DNA from: Candidatus Gastranaerophilales bacterium
Lineage (GTDB): Bacteria > Cyanobacteriota > Vampirovibrionia > Gastranaerophilales > Gastranaerophilaceae
Length of the DNA: 64,000 bases
Direction: 5' to 3'
Assembly (NCBI GenBank): GCA_947624975.1
Contig: CANQMP010000007.1
Location: 1 to 64,000, forward strand
The notes below the pieces were generated by a model. The model saw nothing but the letters and a program-made list of their open reading frames with translations. It was not told where the DNA came from and searched no databases. Positions 1-7,878 of this stretch are shown piece after piece. The position numbers and the translations under genes are program-made. Positions within the stretch are counted from its first letter, which is position 1. Each line of letters opens with the position of its first letter.

Positions 1-57
1 CATTCCATAACTTCCTACCTCCGTTATTAGTATAGCATAAATTCCTTATTATTGCAA
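1..57 (-). promoter_or_regulatory. Promoter, RBS and start codon of a gene leaving the left edge
   Basis: Read on the minus strand there is a -35 TTGCAA (52-57), a 17-base spacer, a -10 TATACT (29-34), a strong GGAGG ribosome binding site, and an ATG at 8..6 (another at 3..1). The coding part lies outside the window, so the product is unknown. The divergent spacing from the repeat patch at 66-237 makes this an independent transcription unit. Confidence 0.55.
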
Positions 58-65
58 TGAAAAGT

Positions 66-237
66 TTACAAACCCCTCCCGCAGGGGGAGAGGGAACTGG
101 CTAAGGCATTCGCTTGCAATGACGACCTATTTTTACGTTTCACACAAAGAATTAAACCCACCCCTACCCCCTCCCTTTGTAAGGGAGGGGAAAAAATCAA
201 ACCCCTCGCCCCATGCAGGCGAGGGAAAATCCCACGG
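66..237. repeat. Composite intergenic repeat patch (three repeat units)
   Basis: Three short repeat types seen again near 42.3-43.0, 50.2-50.4 and 60.1-60.6 kb occur here back to back. The first is an inverted repeat of the form CCCCTCCCGCAGGGGGAGAGGG. The second is the reverse of the GTCATTGCGAGCGAATGC unit (about 104-123). The third is CCCTCCCTTTGTAAGGGAGGGG (about 169-190). A fourth palindrome, CCCCTCGCC with GGCGAGGG, follows at about 202-226. Short open frames across the patch have no ribosome binding site and simply read through the repeats, so no gene is called. Confidence 0.75.
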
Positions 238-277
238 TTAACATCAAATGTTGCGTGCAGACTCAGTCTGCCGCTGT

Positions 278-1630
278 TCACTTTTTCTCAGACTTTGACT
301 GTACTTTTTGCTGTTGTTTTTCGAGTTTTTTTAGCTCTCGTTGTTTTTGCTTTTCCAGCTTAATCTGCTCTTTTGCCTCTTGTTTGGCTTTTATTTCCTT
401 GTATTTTTCAACCGCCTCGTTACCCGATGTTGAACCGTTTATCCGCTGACGTAAATTGTAATCCTTTTGCTGTTCCCTAAACTCTGAATTCATCTGCTTA
501 ATTTTCATCTTGTAAGCCTTTTCAAGCTCTTTATCATCGGCTTTTTCCTGTTTTTTCTTATTCTTTGCCTGTTCTTTTTCTATACGTTTAAGCTGTTTTT
601 CCTCGTTTTCCGTAATCGTTGGCGGCACAACCCCGTCTTTTTCCAGCTTGTAACCGTTCATTAAAACTTGTACGTCACTATTCTTAAAAGTCACAAGTCT
701 TGACTGCTCGCCTTTTGAATTAACTTTCCAAATTCCCAGATTAACAGGTGTTTCGCCCGTATAAGCAAGTGCATTCACAATTATCCAGTCGGGATTATTT
801 GCGTCAAACCCCAGAGGGTAAACATCCCAGCGTTTGTCGTCAAGATTAAGATTTTTATTGGTTTTCCAGTAATAAATTATCGCATCTCTAACCTCAATAA
901 GCTCGTAAGATACATTCGTCGAAAAATCATAGACAATAGGGGTGGTTTTCCAAATTCCGTCTTTTGTGTTGCCTATTTTTTCTTTTATCAAAAGTTTTGT
1001 ACCGTCCGCTGAAAAATCAACGGGCGTAAGAGTTCTGAACGTAAAATAATTGTCATTGTCTTTGGTTGTTGATAAAATCGGTTCTGACATTCTGTGAACA
1101 ACATTTGCCGTAAGAATTCTGTCCATATTGGATTTTGCTTCTTCAAGATTTATCAAAAACAAATCACAAGCCGTTGATGCACTGTTCGGATAGTAATAAA
1201 CAGACGGGTAAACGAGTTTTGTAAAATCAGGCGAAACAATTCCCTGAGCATTTTGCTGACGTCTTTGGTAAAAAGTTCGGGTTAACGAAATTTCAGGACT
1301 TCCGGGCGGATTATTATACCGTACTATCTTGTAAGCGGGTTGAGGTACGTAAATCATATCGGCGGGAGTAGGGATTTTCGGAACTTCAATATCCATTGTC
1401 ATTCTGTCTTTCGGGGCGGAAAGAATTTCATATTCCTCAACCGTCATATAACCCGACGGGTTTTTCTCCAGTTTTGCCTTTTCGTACTTTTCTTTTTCTT
1501 CCTGCTTGTTTACGTTATGAATATATTTTGCCTCTTTTTTGTTAACATCGCCGTGAGGCATCGGGATTTCGTCCCCCCATTGAATAAACGCACAAAAAGC
1601 CGCAGCAATTCCAAGCAGTGCATAAATCAT
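278..1630 (-). CDS. Membrane-anchored protein of unknown function with coiled-coil tail
   Basis: A 450-residue protein I do not recognise. It opens with a hydrophobic segment (residues 1-17) that could be a signal anchor. A mixed region follows (about 90-340) with short WD/TolB-like strand patterns such as SPDFTKLVYPS and DFSADGTKLLIKE, suggesting a beta-propeller-like fold outside the membrane. The last ~110 residues are almost purely Lys/Glu/Gln/Arg and predict a long coiled coil. Its start codon overlaps the stop of the upstream response regulator by four bases, so it is translationally coupled to the two-component genes and may be their output or an accessory sensor. The gene ends next to the repeat patch, and I see no clear terminator. 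Confidence 0.6.
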   Translation of the reverse strand: MIYALLGIAAAFCAFIQWGDEIPMPHGDVNKKEAKYIHNVNKQEEKEKYEKAKLEKNPSGYMTVEEYEILSAPKDRMTMDIEVPKIPTPADMIYVPQPAYKIVRYNNPPGSPEISLTRTFYQRRQQNAQGIVSPDFTKLVYPSVYYYPNSASTACDLFLINLEEAKSNMDRILTANVVHRMSEPILSTTKDNDNYFTFRTLTPVDFSADGTKLLIKEKIGNTKDGIWKTTPIVYDFSTNVSYELIEVRDAIIYYWKTNKNLNLDDKRWDVYPLGFDANNPDWIIVNALAYTGETPVNLGIWKVNSKGEQSRLVTFKNSDVQVLMNGYKLEKDGVVPPTITENEEKQLKRIEKEQAKNKKKQEKADDKELEKAYKMKIKQMNSEFREQQKDYNLRQRINGSTSGNEAVEKYKEIKAKQEAKEQIKLEKQKQRELKKLEKQQQKVQSKSEKK

Positions 1631-2301
1631 ACAAGTCCTTCTTTCATTGCAGTTGAAATCGCTTTAGAACGAGAGTTTACATAAAGTTTTTGCAAAATAC
1701 TGTGAACATGAGTTTTTGTCGTGGAAATTGAAATAACAAGTTTTTCCGAAATCTGCGGATTAGTAAGTCCGTCAACTATCAATGCCAAAACTTCCATCTC
1801 ACGTTCTGTCAGTCCGTAAAGGTTTTTACCGAGTTTATAATTGATTTCACCGCGTCTTTCAAGGTTTTCATTTCCGCGTCTTATATTTGTCAAAACGACC
1901 TTTGCGATTGCGGGGTCTAACCAGCCCGCACCTTCCGATACCGCCTTTACGGCAGCAACAGTCTGCTCTGATGTCGCACCTTTTGTGATATAACCGTCCG
2001 CACCCGCTTTAAAAGAATCAAATATATCATCGTCACCCTCTCTTGACGTGTACATCAAAACTTTTATTTGAGAATTTGACATTTTAATTCTTTTGGTCGC
2101 TTCAATACCGTCAATAGTCGGTAAACCGATATCCATAATCACGACATCCGGTAAAAGTTCAAGTGCTTTATCAACTCCTTCTTTCCCGTCGGCTGACATA
2201 TCAATTACGTCAATATCCGCACAACTTCCGAGAATAACCGAAAGCCCCATACGTGCCATATCGTGATCTTCCACTATTAAAACTCTTATATTCTTAGCCA
2301 T
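1627..2301 (-). CDS. NarL/FixJ-family response regulator
   Basis: 224 residues with the classical two-domain layout. The N-terminal receiver has the acidic pair in VEDHD (residues 11-12), phospho-acceptor Asp57 in the VVIMDIGLP block, a conserved Thr in MYTS and Lys in YITKG. The C-terminal LuxR-type helix-turn-helix contains LTEREMEVLALIVDG and TKTHVHSILQKL (about 160-215). It should act as a cytoplasmic DNA-binding transcription factor switched by phosphorylation. It overlaps the upstream sensor kinase gene by eight bases and the downstream membrane protein gene by four, so the three form one operon. The target genes cannot be told from the sequence. Confidence 0.9.
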   Translation of the reverse strand: MAKNIRVLIVEDHDMARMGLSVILGSCADIDVIDMSADGKEGVDKALELLPDVVIMDIGLPTIDGIEATKRIKMSNSQIKVLMYTSREGDDDIFDSFKAGADGYITKGATSEQTVAAVKAVSEGAGWLDPAIAKVVLTNIRRGNENLERRGEINYKLGKNLYGLTEREMEVLALIVDGLTNPQISEKLVISISTTKTHVHSILQKLYVNSRSKAISTAMKEGLV

Positions 2302-3886
2302 TTATAACCTGTCTTTCTTTAGTTTTCGCATCAGTTACAACATCGGTCAAAACGAACGAAAACTCGCTTCCCTTATCTATCTTACTGTTAACCCAAATTT
2401 TTCCGCCGTGAGCCTCAATAATCTGTCTTGAAAGATACAGCCCCAAACCCGTTCCCGTCGAGCGTTTACGTGTAGTCCCCTGCGAAAAACGCATAAATAA
2501 GTTCGGAATATCTTCGGCAGGTATACCGTTTCCGTTATCTGCAACCGAAAATATAAAATCACCGTCCTGAGATTTTGCAAAAACATTTATTTCGCCGTTT
2601 TTGTTAGTGTAATTCAAAGCATTTCCGCACAAATTCGTTATAACCCGTTTGATTTCCGCTCTGTCGGCATATATATGCAAATCGTCGGGCAAATCATAAT
2701 TTACGCTAAACTTCAAGCTCTTATTAACTGCAAGCGGTTCAAGCTCACTGCAACACTGTTTAACCAAATCTTTTACGTTAAAAGCGGTTTTACAAAGAGT
2801 AAGTTTTCCGCTGTCAAAACGATAAACCTCCAAAAGTGCGTTAACAAGCCCCAGTAAGTCCTCGTTACTTTGCAGCATGGTCGATAAGAGAACTTTTTGT
2901 TTCTCACCGAGATTCCCCAAAGCACCTTCAAGGAAAAATTTCAAAGTCTGAATTGCGGCAAGCAAAGGTGTTCGCATATCATGAGTAAGAGTCGCGATAA
3001 AATCATCTCTGAGTCGTTCCGTTTCTTTTTGAATACTTACGTCCCTGATTACACCGACAAATTTATCATCGGCGTTTTCGTTTGAAACCACGGCAAAACT
3101 GATTTCCACGGGCGTATGAGCCTTGCTCAAAGAATTTACTATAAAATAATCTCTGAGAACGATTTCCGATTTGTCCTCGCCGAGTCCGAAAATTTCACCC
3201 GTTTTGTTATCTTTTGAGCTGTTCAGCTCTTTTACATTGGAATAAGCAATTTCCTGAAACTTTTTACCTTTAAGAGAGGTTTCCGACAGTCCTGTCATGT
3301 TCTCGCAAGCGGGATTTGCCTGTTCAATGTTTCCCGCTCCGTCAACGATAATTATGCCGTCCGCACAGTAATTGATAATTCCCGAAAGCTTTTTGTTCGC
3401 CTCGGATAAATCCGCCGTACGCTCGGCAACCAATTTTTCAAGATTTTGAGAATAATTTTCAAGTTCTTTCCTTGCAATTTCAAGCTCATTAATCTTATTG
3501 TGCAAATTTTGTAAAAGATGACTTCTTTCTATTCCGTTTCGGATATTCACGAGTAAATCATCGTTGTCCCAAGGTTTTTCAATATATTTGTAAAGCCCGA
3601 TTTCGTTAATCGCCCTGATAGCGTTTTCTTTATCCGCATAACCCGTCAACAAAATCATACTGACATCGGGATGAAGTTTTTTTGCCCCGGTGAGGAATTC
3701 CAAACCGTTCATCTCGGGCATGATAAAATCCGAAATAATCAAATCGGGAGTGTTTTCCTTTAAAAATTCCACCGCCTCTTTAGGGTTATTGAAAAGATGA
3801 ACGTCATCAAACCCTTCCACCTTAAAAAGAGTTTTAAAAGCGGACGTAACCATTTTTTCATCATCAACTACGATAATCTTACTCAT
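2294..3886 (-). CDS. Hybrid sensor: receiver-PAS-histidine kinase
   Basis: 530 residues from the chosen start. An N-terminal CheY-like receiver (about 1-120) has Asp53 in LIISDFIMPEMNG. A coiled linker follows (about 130-170), then a PAS domain (about 175-285), a HisKA dimerisation domain with the phospho-His in THDMRTPLLAAIQ (about residue 300) and a HATPase_c domain with the N, G1 and G2 boxes (NLCGNALNY, DNGNGIP, GTGLGLYL). No membrane segment is visible, so it is probably cytosolic. Having the receiver before the kinase suggests that another kinase feeds into it. The start at 3886 fits the receiver family's usual beginning and has a TATCAT hexamer six bases upstream (leaderless type). The frame stays open to a TTG at 3970, but that stretch lies in the ferritin terminator. 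Confidence 0.88.
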   Translation of the reverse strand: MSKIIVVDDEKMVTSAFKTLFKVEGFDDVHLFNNPKEAVEFLKENTPDLIISDFIMPEMNGLEFLTGAKKLHPDVSMILLTGYADKENAIRAINEIGLYKYIEKPWDNDDLLVNIRNGIERSHLLQNLHNKINELEIARKELENYSQNLEKLVAERTADLSEANKKLSGIINYCADGIIIVDGAGNIEQANPACENMTGLSETSLKGKKFQEIAYSNVKELNSSKDNKTGEIFGLGEDKSEIVLRDYFIVNSLSKAHTPVEISFAVVSNENADDKFVGVIRDVSIQKETERLRDDFIATLTHDMRTPLLAAIQTLKFFLEGALGNLGEKQKVLLSTMLQSNEDLLGLVNALLEVYRFDSGKLTLCKTAFNVKDLVKQCCSELEPLAVNKSLKFSVNYDLPDDLHIYADRAEIKRVITNLCGNALNYTNKNGEINVFAKSQDGDFIFSVADNGNGIPAEDIPNLFMRFSQGTTRKRSTGTGLGLYLSRQIIEAHGGKIWVNSKIDKGSEFSFVLTDVVTDAKTKERQVING

Positions 3887-3892
3887 AACAAT

Positions 3893-3898
3893 ATGATA
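3893..3898 (-). promoter_or_regulatory. -10 hexamer of a leaderless promoter (sensor kinase)
   Basis: TATCAT on the minus strand ends six bases before the kinase ATG, and there is no purine-rich ribosome binding site. This is the TANNNT-N6-ATG pattern shared by several genes in the window. Confidence 0.45.
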
Positions 3899-3973
3899 TG
3901 ATATTTTGTCATCGGGGACAAATACATTACAAAATCGCAATAAAGAGCGGAAAATTTTATCAGGCATCAAAAA

Positions 3974-3999
3974 AAATCAGAGGCAAGCCGCTGATTTTT
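3974..3999. terminator. Hairpin terminator after ferritin
   Basis: AATCAG and CTGATT arms enclose a short GC-rich inner stem, flanked by A and T runs on both sides. In the minus direction it follows the ferritin stop and ends in a T run. The symmetry also allows function in the other direction. Confidence 0.7.
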
Positions 4000-4020
4000 T
4001 TTATTATTAAGTGAATAAAT

Positions 4021-4533
4021 TTATTCTTTGTAAGAATGCTGTGTATAAGCTCTTTCGCCCATTTCCTTGTCAAGATGGTAAAGCGATGTGCATTCGTCGC
4101 CGAAAAGTTTTAATTTTTTGATTACATCAAGTACGTTTGCTTCTTCTTCAACCTGTTCCGAGATGTACCAATTTATGAAATGACGTGTTGCAAGGTCGCA
4201 TTCATCTTCGCTCAAGTGTGCGACTTCATTTATGCTTGAGGTCACGAATTTTTCGTGTTCGTAGGCTTTTTCAAAAACCTGCAAAGGGCATTCAAAATCA
4301 CTGTCGGGTGCATCAATTAAAGATAATTTTACAACTCCGTCCCTTTCAACAATGTAGTCAAACAAAATCATTCCGTGATCCATTTCTTCTTTAGCCTGCA
4401 CTTTCATCCAGTTAGAAAAGCCGTAAAGTCCGATTTCATCGAAGTATGCAGACATTGAAAGATATAAATATGCGGAATAAAACTCCTTATTTATCTGTGA
4501 ATTTAAAATATCCAAAACTTTGTCGTTAATCAT
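4021..4533 (-). CDS. ftn: Ferritin (bacterial non-heme)
   Basis: 170 residues of a four-helix iron-storage ferritin. The ferroxidase ligands are recognisable: Glu in NKEFYSAYLYL, the EEMDHG motif with the Glu and His that bind iron, and the later NWYISEQVEEE block. The protein oxidises and stores Fe as a 24-subunit shell in the cytoplasm. The start at 4533 is preceded by GGGAGGGAG at a good distance and overlaps the stop of the superoxide reductase gene as ATGA. A longer frame from TTG at 4551 would place the ribosome binding site inside the protein. Coupling with superoxide reductase suggests joint handling of peroxide and iron in an anaerobe exposed to oxygen. Confidence 0.95.
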   Translation of the reverse strand: MINDKVLDILNSQINKEFYSAYLYLSMSAYFDEIGLYGFSNWMKVQAKEEMDHGMILFDYIVERDGVVKLSLIDAPDSDFECPLQVFEKAYEHEKFVTSSINEVAHLSEDECDLATRHFINWYISEQVEEEANVLDVIKKLKLFGDECTSLYHLDKEMGERAYTQHSYKE

Positions 4534-4913
4534 TTTTTTTCTCCCTCCCAAAGTCCGTGAATATTACAATATTCACGAGCTTTGACAAATTTTTCATCGG
4601 TAAACATTTTCGGAATATCTCCGGGATAATAATATTGCAGTAATGCGCGGTTTCTGTCGCGGGAAATCGCTTCGATAAACATAATATGGTGTTCTTCAAT
4701 CATCGGATGTAAAACTTCACCCACACGAATTTCTTCTCCGTTTTCGGTTTCGATAAAAATCGGAACATGTTTTTCCATGAAAGCTTGTTCGTGAGTTTGA
4801 GGTTCGATTTTTTCCATGGGTTGCCCGCAACAGACCAATTCACCGCTGCCTGAAAGAATTACTTCAACAAGATTTCCGCAAATCTGACATTTATATAAGT
4901 CAAGGCGTTCCAT
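4530..4913 (-). CDS. dfx: Desulfoferrodoxin / superoxide reductase
   Basis: 127 residues of the two-centre superoxide reductase. The N-terminal desulforedoxin domain carries the Fe(Cys)4 ligands in KCQICGN and VCCGQP. The catalytic domain has the His ligands in KHVP and HPMIEEHH and the Cys/His pair in YCNIHGLW. It reduces superoxide to hydrogen peroxide without making oxygen, a typical strategy of strict anaerobes. The RBS GGAAGGAG lies just before ATG. A -10 TATAAT (minus strand, 4948-4953) gives a short leader. It is the first gene of a two-gene operon with ferritin, coupled by an ATGA overlap. Confidence 0.96.
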   Translation of the reverse strand: MERLDLYKCQICGNLVEVILSGSGELVCCGQPMEKIEPQTHEQAFMEKHVPIFIETENGEEIRVGEVLHPMIEEHHIMFIEAISRDRNRALLQYYYPGDIPKMFTDEKFVKAREYCNIHGLWEGEKK

Positions 4914-5026
4914 AAAAATCTCCTTCCTATGAATATATTACATGACTATTATACTTTTTCAATTAAACTTATGGCTATATTTTTAAAGTTATAAAAAAAT
5001 TATAGCAAAAAACGATAAATTTATGA

Positions 5027-5032
5027 TATAAT
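5027..5032 (+). promoter_or_regulatory. -10 box of the SRP RNA gene
   Basis: A perfect TATAAT lies seven to nine bases before the 5' end predicted from the closing helix of the SRP RNA, so transcription should begin at about 5039-5041. Confidence 0.6.
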
Positions 5033-5039
5033 TTTAACA

Positions 5040-5300
5040 AGGCCGTACTCCACGGGGAATTGCAATCTCTCGACCGGAAGCTTATGCCGGGTGCAGAGCC
5101 TGTTGTGAGGGTTAAGCGGGTAACTTTGACAAATGAATTATCGTTGACGTTTAAGGATATGGCGGCGTAAAATATTGAACCGTGTCAGGATGGAAACATA
5201 GCAGCACTAAGATAACCTTTACGGGTGTCGTATTTTTAAAAAGAGGTGGTTTGTTTGAAGATTTTATCTTCCGAATTCGATAGACAGTGGTACGGTTTTT
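5040..5300 (+). ncRNA. ffs: Large-type signal recognition particle RNA
   Basis: About 260 nt of long (Bacillus-type) SRP RNA with an Alu domain. The 5' GGCCGTAC (5041-5048) pairs with GTACGG (5290-5295) near the 3' end and closes the molecule. The 5' part has the Alu-like CCACGGGGAATTGC segment. A GTTGACGTTTAAG block matches the one found in Bacillus scRNA. The conserved S-domain apical helix is visible at about 5186-5216: GTCAGG, the GGAA tetraloop and AGCAGCA, which bind Ffh. A T run at 5296-5302 ends the transcript and reaches the stop codon of the convergent polymerase gene. The RNA scaffolds co-translational targeting to the membrane. Confidence 0.88.
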
Positions 5301-6518
5301 TTATACATCCTTTTTGATAAATCCTGTTTGGATTATGTCTTTGCCGAATTTTTTCTCCAAATTGTCAAAACATTTTGAAAGTTTTTCTTTTTTCAAATCT
5401 GTTTCCATGTCGGAAAACAAGGACATCTGGGCACTGCTGTTTAACTCAAATGTGTCAAGAATTATGCCCGTGCTTCTGTATAAAATGTTCGGGTTATACA
5501 TTTTATCAAGAAGATTAAAAACTATCTCCGATATTTCAAGCTCAAAATCCGTAGGAACATTCAAAACCTTCTTTTCACAATAAACTTTAAAATCTTTGGT
5601 ACGCAAAAACGTACTCACACCCTTGCATTTTGCGTTAATTCGCCGAAGTTTTACGCAAGCTCTGTGGATATGGTAGTTAAGCGAATTTTTTAGATAATTT
5701 TTATCGGACGTAAACTTTGCAAGTGCACTCGTTTTTTGAATAGATTTCGGAAGTTTAACCTCGTTTGACACAGGTGAAACCATCTCGCCCAAAAGCTCGT
5801 GTTTCATCTCCAGCCCGTGAATACCTATCTGCTTGTTCAACCACAAATCATCCTGAGAAACAAGCTCATAAGCCGTTAAAATCCCGTGTTTTCTCAAAAG
5901 TATGGAAAGATTTTTCCCTATCCCCCAAATCTCGTCAATACTCGTTTTTTCAAGCAGCGGCATAATTTTTCTTGAACCGACAAGAAAAACACCTTCCCCT
6001 GTTTTTTTTGCCTTATCGGATGCCAGCTTTGCAAGGGATTTTGAAGAACTTACTCCGATTGATACCGGAATATCAACTTTTTCAAGAACTTCATCACGTA
6101 TCATCTGCGCAATTTCAAGATAATTCCTCTTATATAATCTTTCCAAACCCGTCAAATCAACAAAAGCTTCGTCAATCGAATAAACCTCCACGAGCGGTGA
6201 AAACTGTTTCAAAACCTCCATAACCTTGTTGGAAATTTCACCGTACAAATCGTGGCTTGCGTTTATAAAAATCGCTTTTTTCATCTCGCCTTCGATTTGG
6301 AAATACGGCATTCCCATCCTTATTCCGAGCTTTTTTGCCTCCTTGGAACGTGAAATCACACACTGACCACGTCCCGACATAACGCAAACCGGCTTGCCTT
6401 TCAAATCGGGATTAACAGCCTGTTCGCACGAAACAAAAAATGAATCGCAATCAACCAATGCTATAACATGTTTCTTCGCCATAACATCATTATCGGATAT
6501 GTTTTGATTTTCTTCCAT
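5301..6518 (-). CDS. Y-family DNA polymerase (DinB/UmuC type)
   Basis: 405 residues of a translesion polymerase. The catalytic acids are in ALVDCDSFFVSCE and YSIDEAFVDL. The SIGVSSSKSLAKLASDKAKK block and the helix-hairpin IWGIGKNLSILL belong to the palm/thumb of the family. The little-finger region (about 235-350) resembles UmuC more than Pol IV. A beta-clamp binding motif QMSLF sits near the C-terminus (about residue 368). It has no neighbouring umuD or lexA. The start lacks a ribosome binding site but has TATAAT exactly six bases before ATG (6525-6530), suggesting a leaderless mRNA. The 12 residues before MAKKHVIAL may be an extension. Its stop overlaps the SRP RNA terminator. Confidence 0.9.
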   Translation of the reverse strand: MEENQNISDNDVMAKKHVIALVDCDSFFVSCEQAVNPDLKGKPVCVMSGRGQCVISRSKEAKKLGIRMGMPYFQIEGEMKKAIFINASHDLYGEISNKVMEVLKQFSPLVEVYSIDEAFVDLTGLERLYKRNYLEIAQMIRDEVLEKVDIPVSIGVSSSKSLAKLASDKAKKTGEGVFLVGSRKIMPLLEKTSIDEIWGIGKNLSILLRKHGILTAYELVSQDDLWLNKQIGIHGLEMKHELLGEMVSPVSNEVKLPKSIQKTSALAKFTSDKNYLKNSLNYHIHRACVKLRRINAKCKGVSTFLRTKDFKVYCEKKVLNVPTDFELEISEIVFNLLDKMYNPNILYRSTGIILDTFELNSSAQMSLFSDMETDLKKEKLSKCFDNLEKKFGKDIIQTGFIKKDV

Positions 6519-6524
6519 ATATCC

Positions 6525-6530
6525 ATTATA
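6525..6530 (-). promoter_or_regulatory. -10 hexamer of a leaderless promoter (Y-family polymerase)
   Basis: A perfect TATAAT on the minus strand followed by six bases and then ATG, with no Shine-Dalgarno. The divergent glmU gene, in contrast, has an AAGGAG site. Confidence 0.55.
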
Positions 6531-6569
6531 TTATATTTATTGTAAAATGAAACCAAAGGAGAAAGATTT

Positions 6570-7856
6570 ATGAATGACGAAATTAAAGCCGTTATTTTAG
6601 CCGCAGGAAAAGGCACAAGGATGAAATCCGATACGCCGAAAGTGCTTCACAAAATTTTTGAAAAACCGCTTTTGGGTTACGTTTTGGATAATGTTAAAAA
6701 CATAGTTAGCGAATCTTTTGTAATCGTCGGGCATCAGGCTGAAAAAGTCGAGGAATACGTTAAAAAAGACTACACAACGGCAAAAACCGTTCTACAATAT
6801 CCGCAATTAGGCACGGGACATGCAGTTTCGATGGTCTGCCCCGAACTTCAAAACTTCAACGGACAGGTCATAATTCTTTGCGGTGACACTCCTTTAATCA
6901 CAGAAAACACCCTCAAAAACTTTATTGATTACCACAATTCAAACAATTCCGATTTAACAGTAATGAGTACAATATTTGAAAATCCGACAAATTACGGCAG
7001 AATAATAAGAGAAAAAGACGGCTCTTTAAAATGTATTGTGGAAGAAAAAGATGCCGCACAGGAAGAAAAAGCCGTAAAAGAGGTTAACGCAGGAATATAT
7101 TGCCTTAACTGGGCAAAAATAAAACCTGCATTTTCGCAACTGAAAAGCAACAACGCACAAGGCGAATACTATCTTACAGACATTATCGCATGGGGCAAAA
7201 GCCAAAACCTGAACGTTAATGCCTATATTCTGGAAAATAATGAGGAAATTTACGGGATAAATTCACGTTCAAACCTCGCCCATGCAACAAAAATCATGAA
7301 TGAGAGAAAACTTAACGAACTTATGGACAACGGCGTAACGGTCGTAGACCCGTCATCAACATGGATTTCGCAAGACACGATAATCGGTTCCGACACCATA
7401 ATCTATCCCGCAACATATATAGAAGGCAAAAACAAAATAGGTTCTAACTGCAAAATCGGGCCGTGTGCACATCTTAGGGGTGATGTTGAAGTCGCTGACA
7501 ACTGCAAAATCGGAAATTTCGTCGAAGTTAAAAAAGCAAAAATCGACCATAACACAAATATCGGACATCTTAGCTATATCGGCGACAGCGAACTGGGTTC
7601 AAACATAAACATCGGTGCAGGAACTATTACGGCGAATTATAACCCGTTAACCAAAGTAAAAAGTAAAACCGTTTTGAAAAACGATGTAAAAATCGGTTCA
7701 AACACTGTCCTTGTAGCTCCCGTAACTGTAGAAGAAGGTGCAAACGTAGGTGCGGGAAGTGTTATAACGAAAGATATTCCAAAATGGGCTTTGGCGATAA
7801 CCCGTGCACCGTTAAAAATTCTGCCGGATTGGGTTCGTAATTATTTATTGAAATAA
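6570..7856 (+). CDS. glmU: Bifunctional UDP-GlcNAc pyrophosphorylase / GlcN-1-P acetyltransferase
   Basis: 428 residues. The N-terminal nucleotidyltransferase has the signature AVILAAGKGTRMKSDTPKVLHK (residues 7-28), the QLGTGHAV loop and the CGDTPLI metal site. The C-terminal left-handed beta-helix (about 240-428) has hexapeptide repeats with the acetyltransferase residues in HLSYIGDSELG and GAGTITANYN. It makes UDP-N-acetylglucosamine for peptidoglycan and envelope sugars. It is about 25 residues shorter than the usual 450-460, but both active sites are complete, so the shortening is in the tail. The RBS AAGGAG lies at 6555-6560 or so. Its 3' neighbour is an MFS exporter 22 bases away. Confidence 0.95.
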   Translation: MNDEIKAVILAAGKGTRMKSDTPKVLHKIFEKPLLGYVLDNVKNIVSESFVIVGHQAEKVEEYVKKDYTTAKTVLQYPQLGTGHAVSMVCPELQNFNGQVIILCGDTPLITENTLKNFIDYHNSNNSDLTVMSTIFENPTNYGRIIREKDGSLKCIVEEKDAAQEEKAVKEVNAGIYCLNWAKIKPAFSQLKSNNAQGEYYLTDIIAWGKSQNLNVNAYILENNEEIYGINSRSNLAHATKIMNERKLNELMDNGVTVVDPSSTWISQDTIIGSDTIIYPATYIEGKNKIGSNCKIGPCAHLRGDVEVADNCKIGNFVEVKKAKIDHNTNIGHLSYIGDSELGSNINIGAGTITANYNPLTKVKSKTVLKNDVKIGSNTVLVAPVTVEEGANVGAGSVITKDIPKWALAITRAPLKILPDWVRNYLLK

Positions 7857-7866
7857 TTGTTCGTGT

Positions 7867-7872
7867 TAGAAT
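7867..7872 (+). promoter_or_regulatory. -10 hexamer of a leaderless promoter (MFS transporter)
   Basis: TAGAAT followed by six bases and ATG, lying within the 22 bases between glmU and the transporter. No ribosome binding site is present, so the transporter may have its own leaderless transcript besides glmU read-through. Confidence 0.45.
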
Positions 7873-7878
7873 TAGAAT

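Noticed and set aside
3887-3970. N-terminal extension of the sensor kinase from TTG 3970
   Set aside because: The stretch lies over the ferritin terminator, lacks an RBS, and the receiver family normally begins at the chosen methionine.
6570-7856. Truncated glmU
   Set aside because: The protein is about 25 residues shorter than average, but both catalytic regions and the terminal beta-helix coils are intact.
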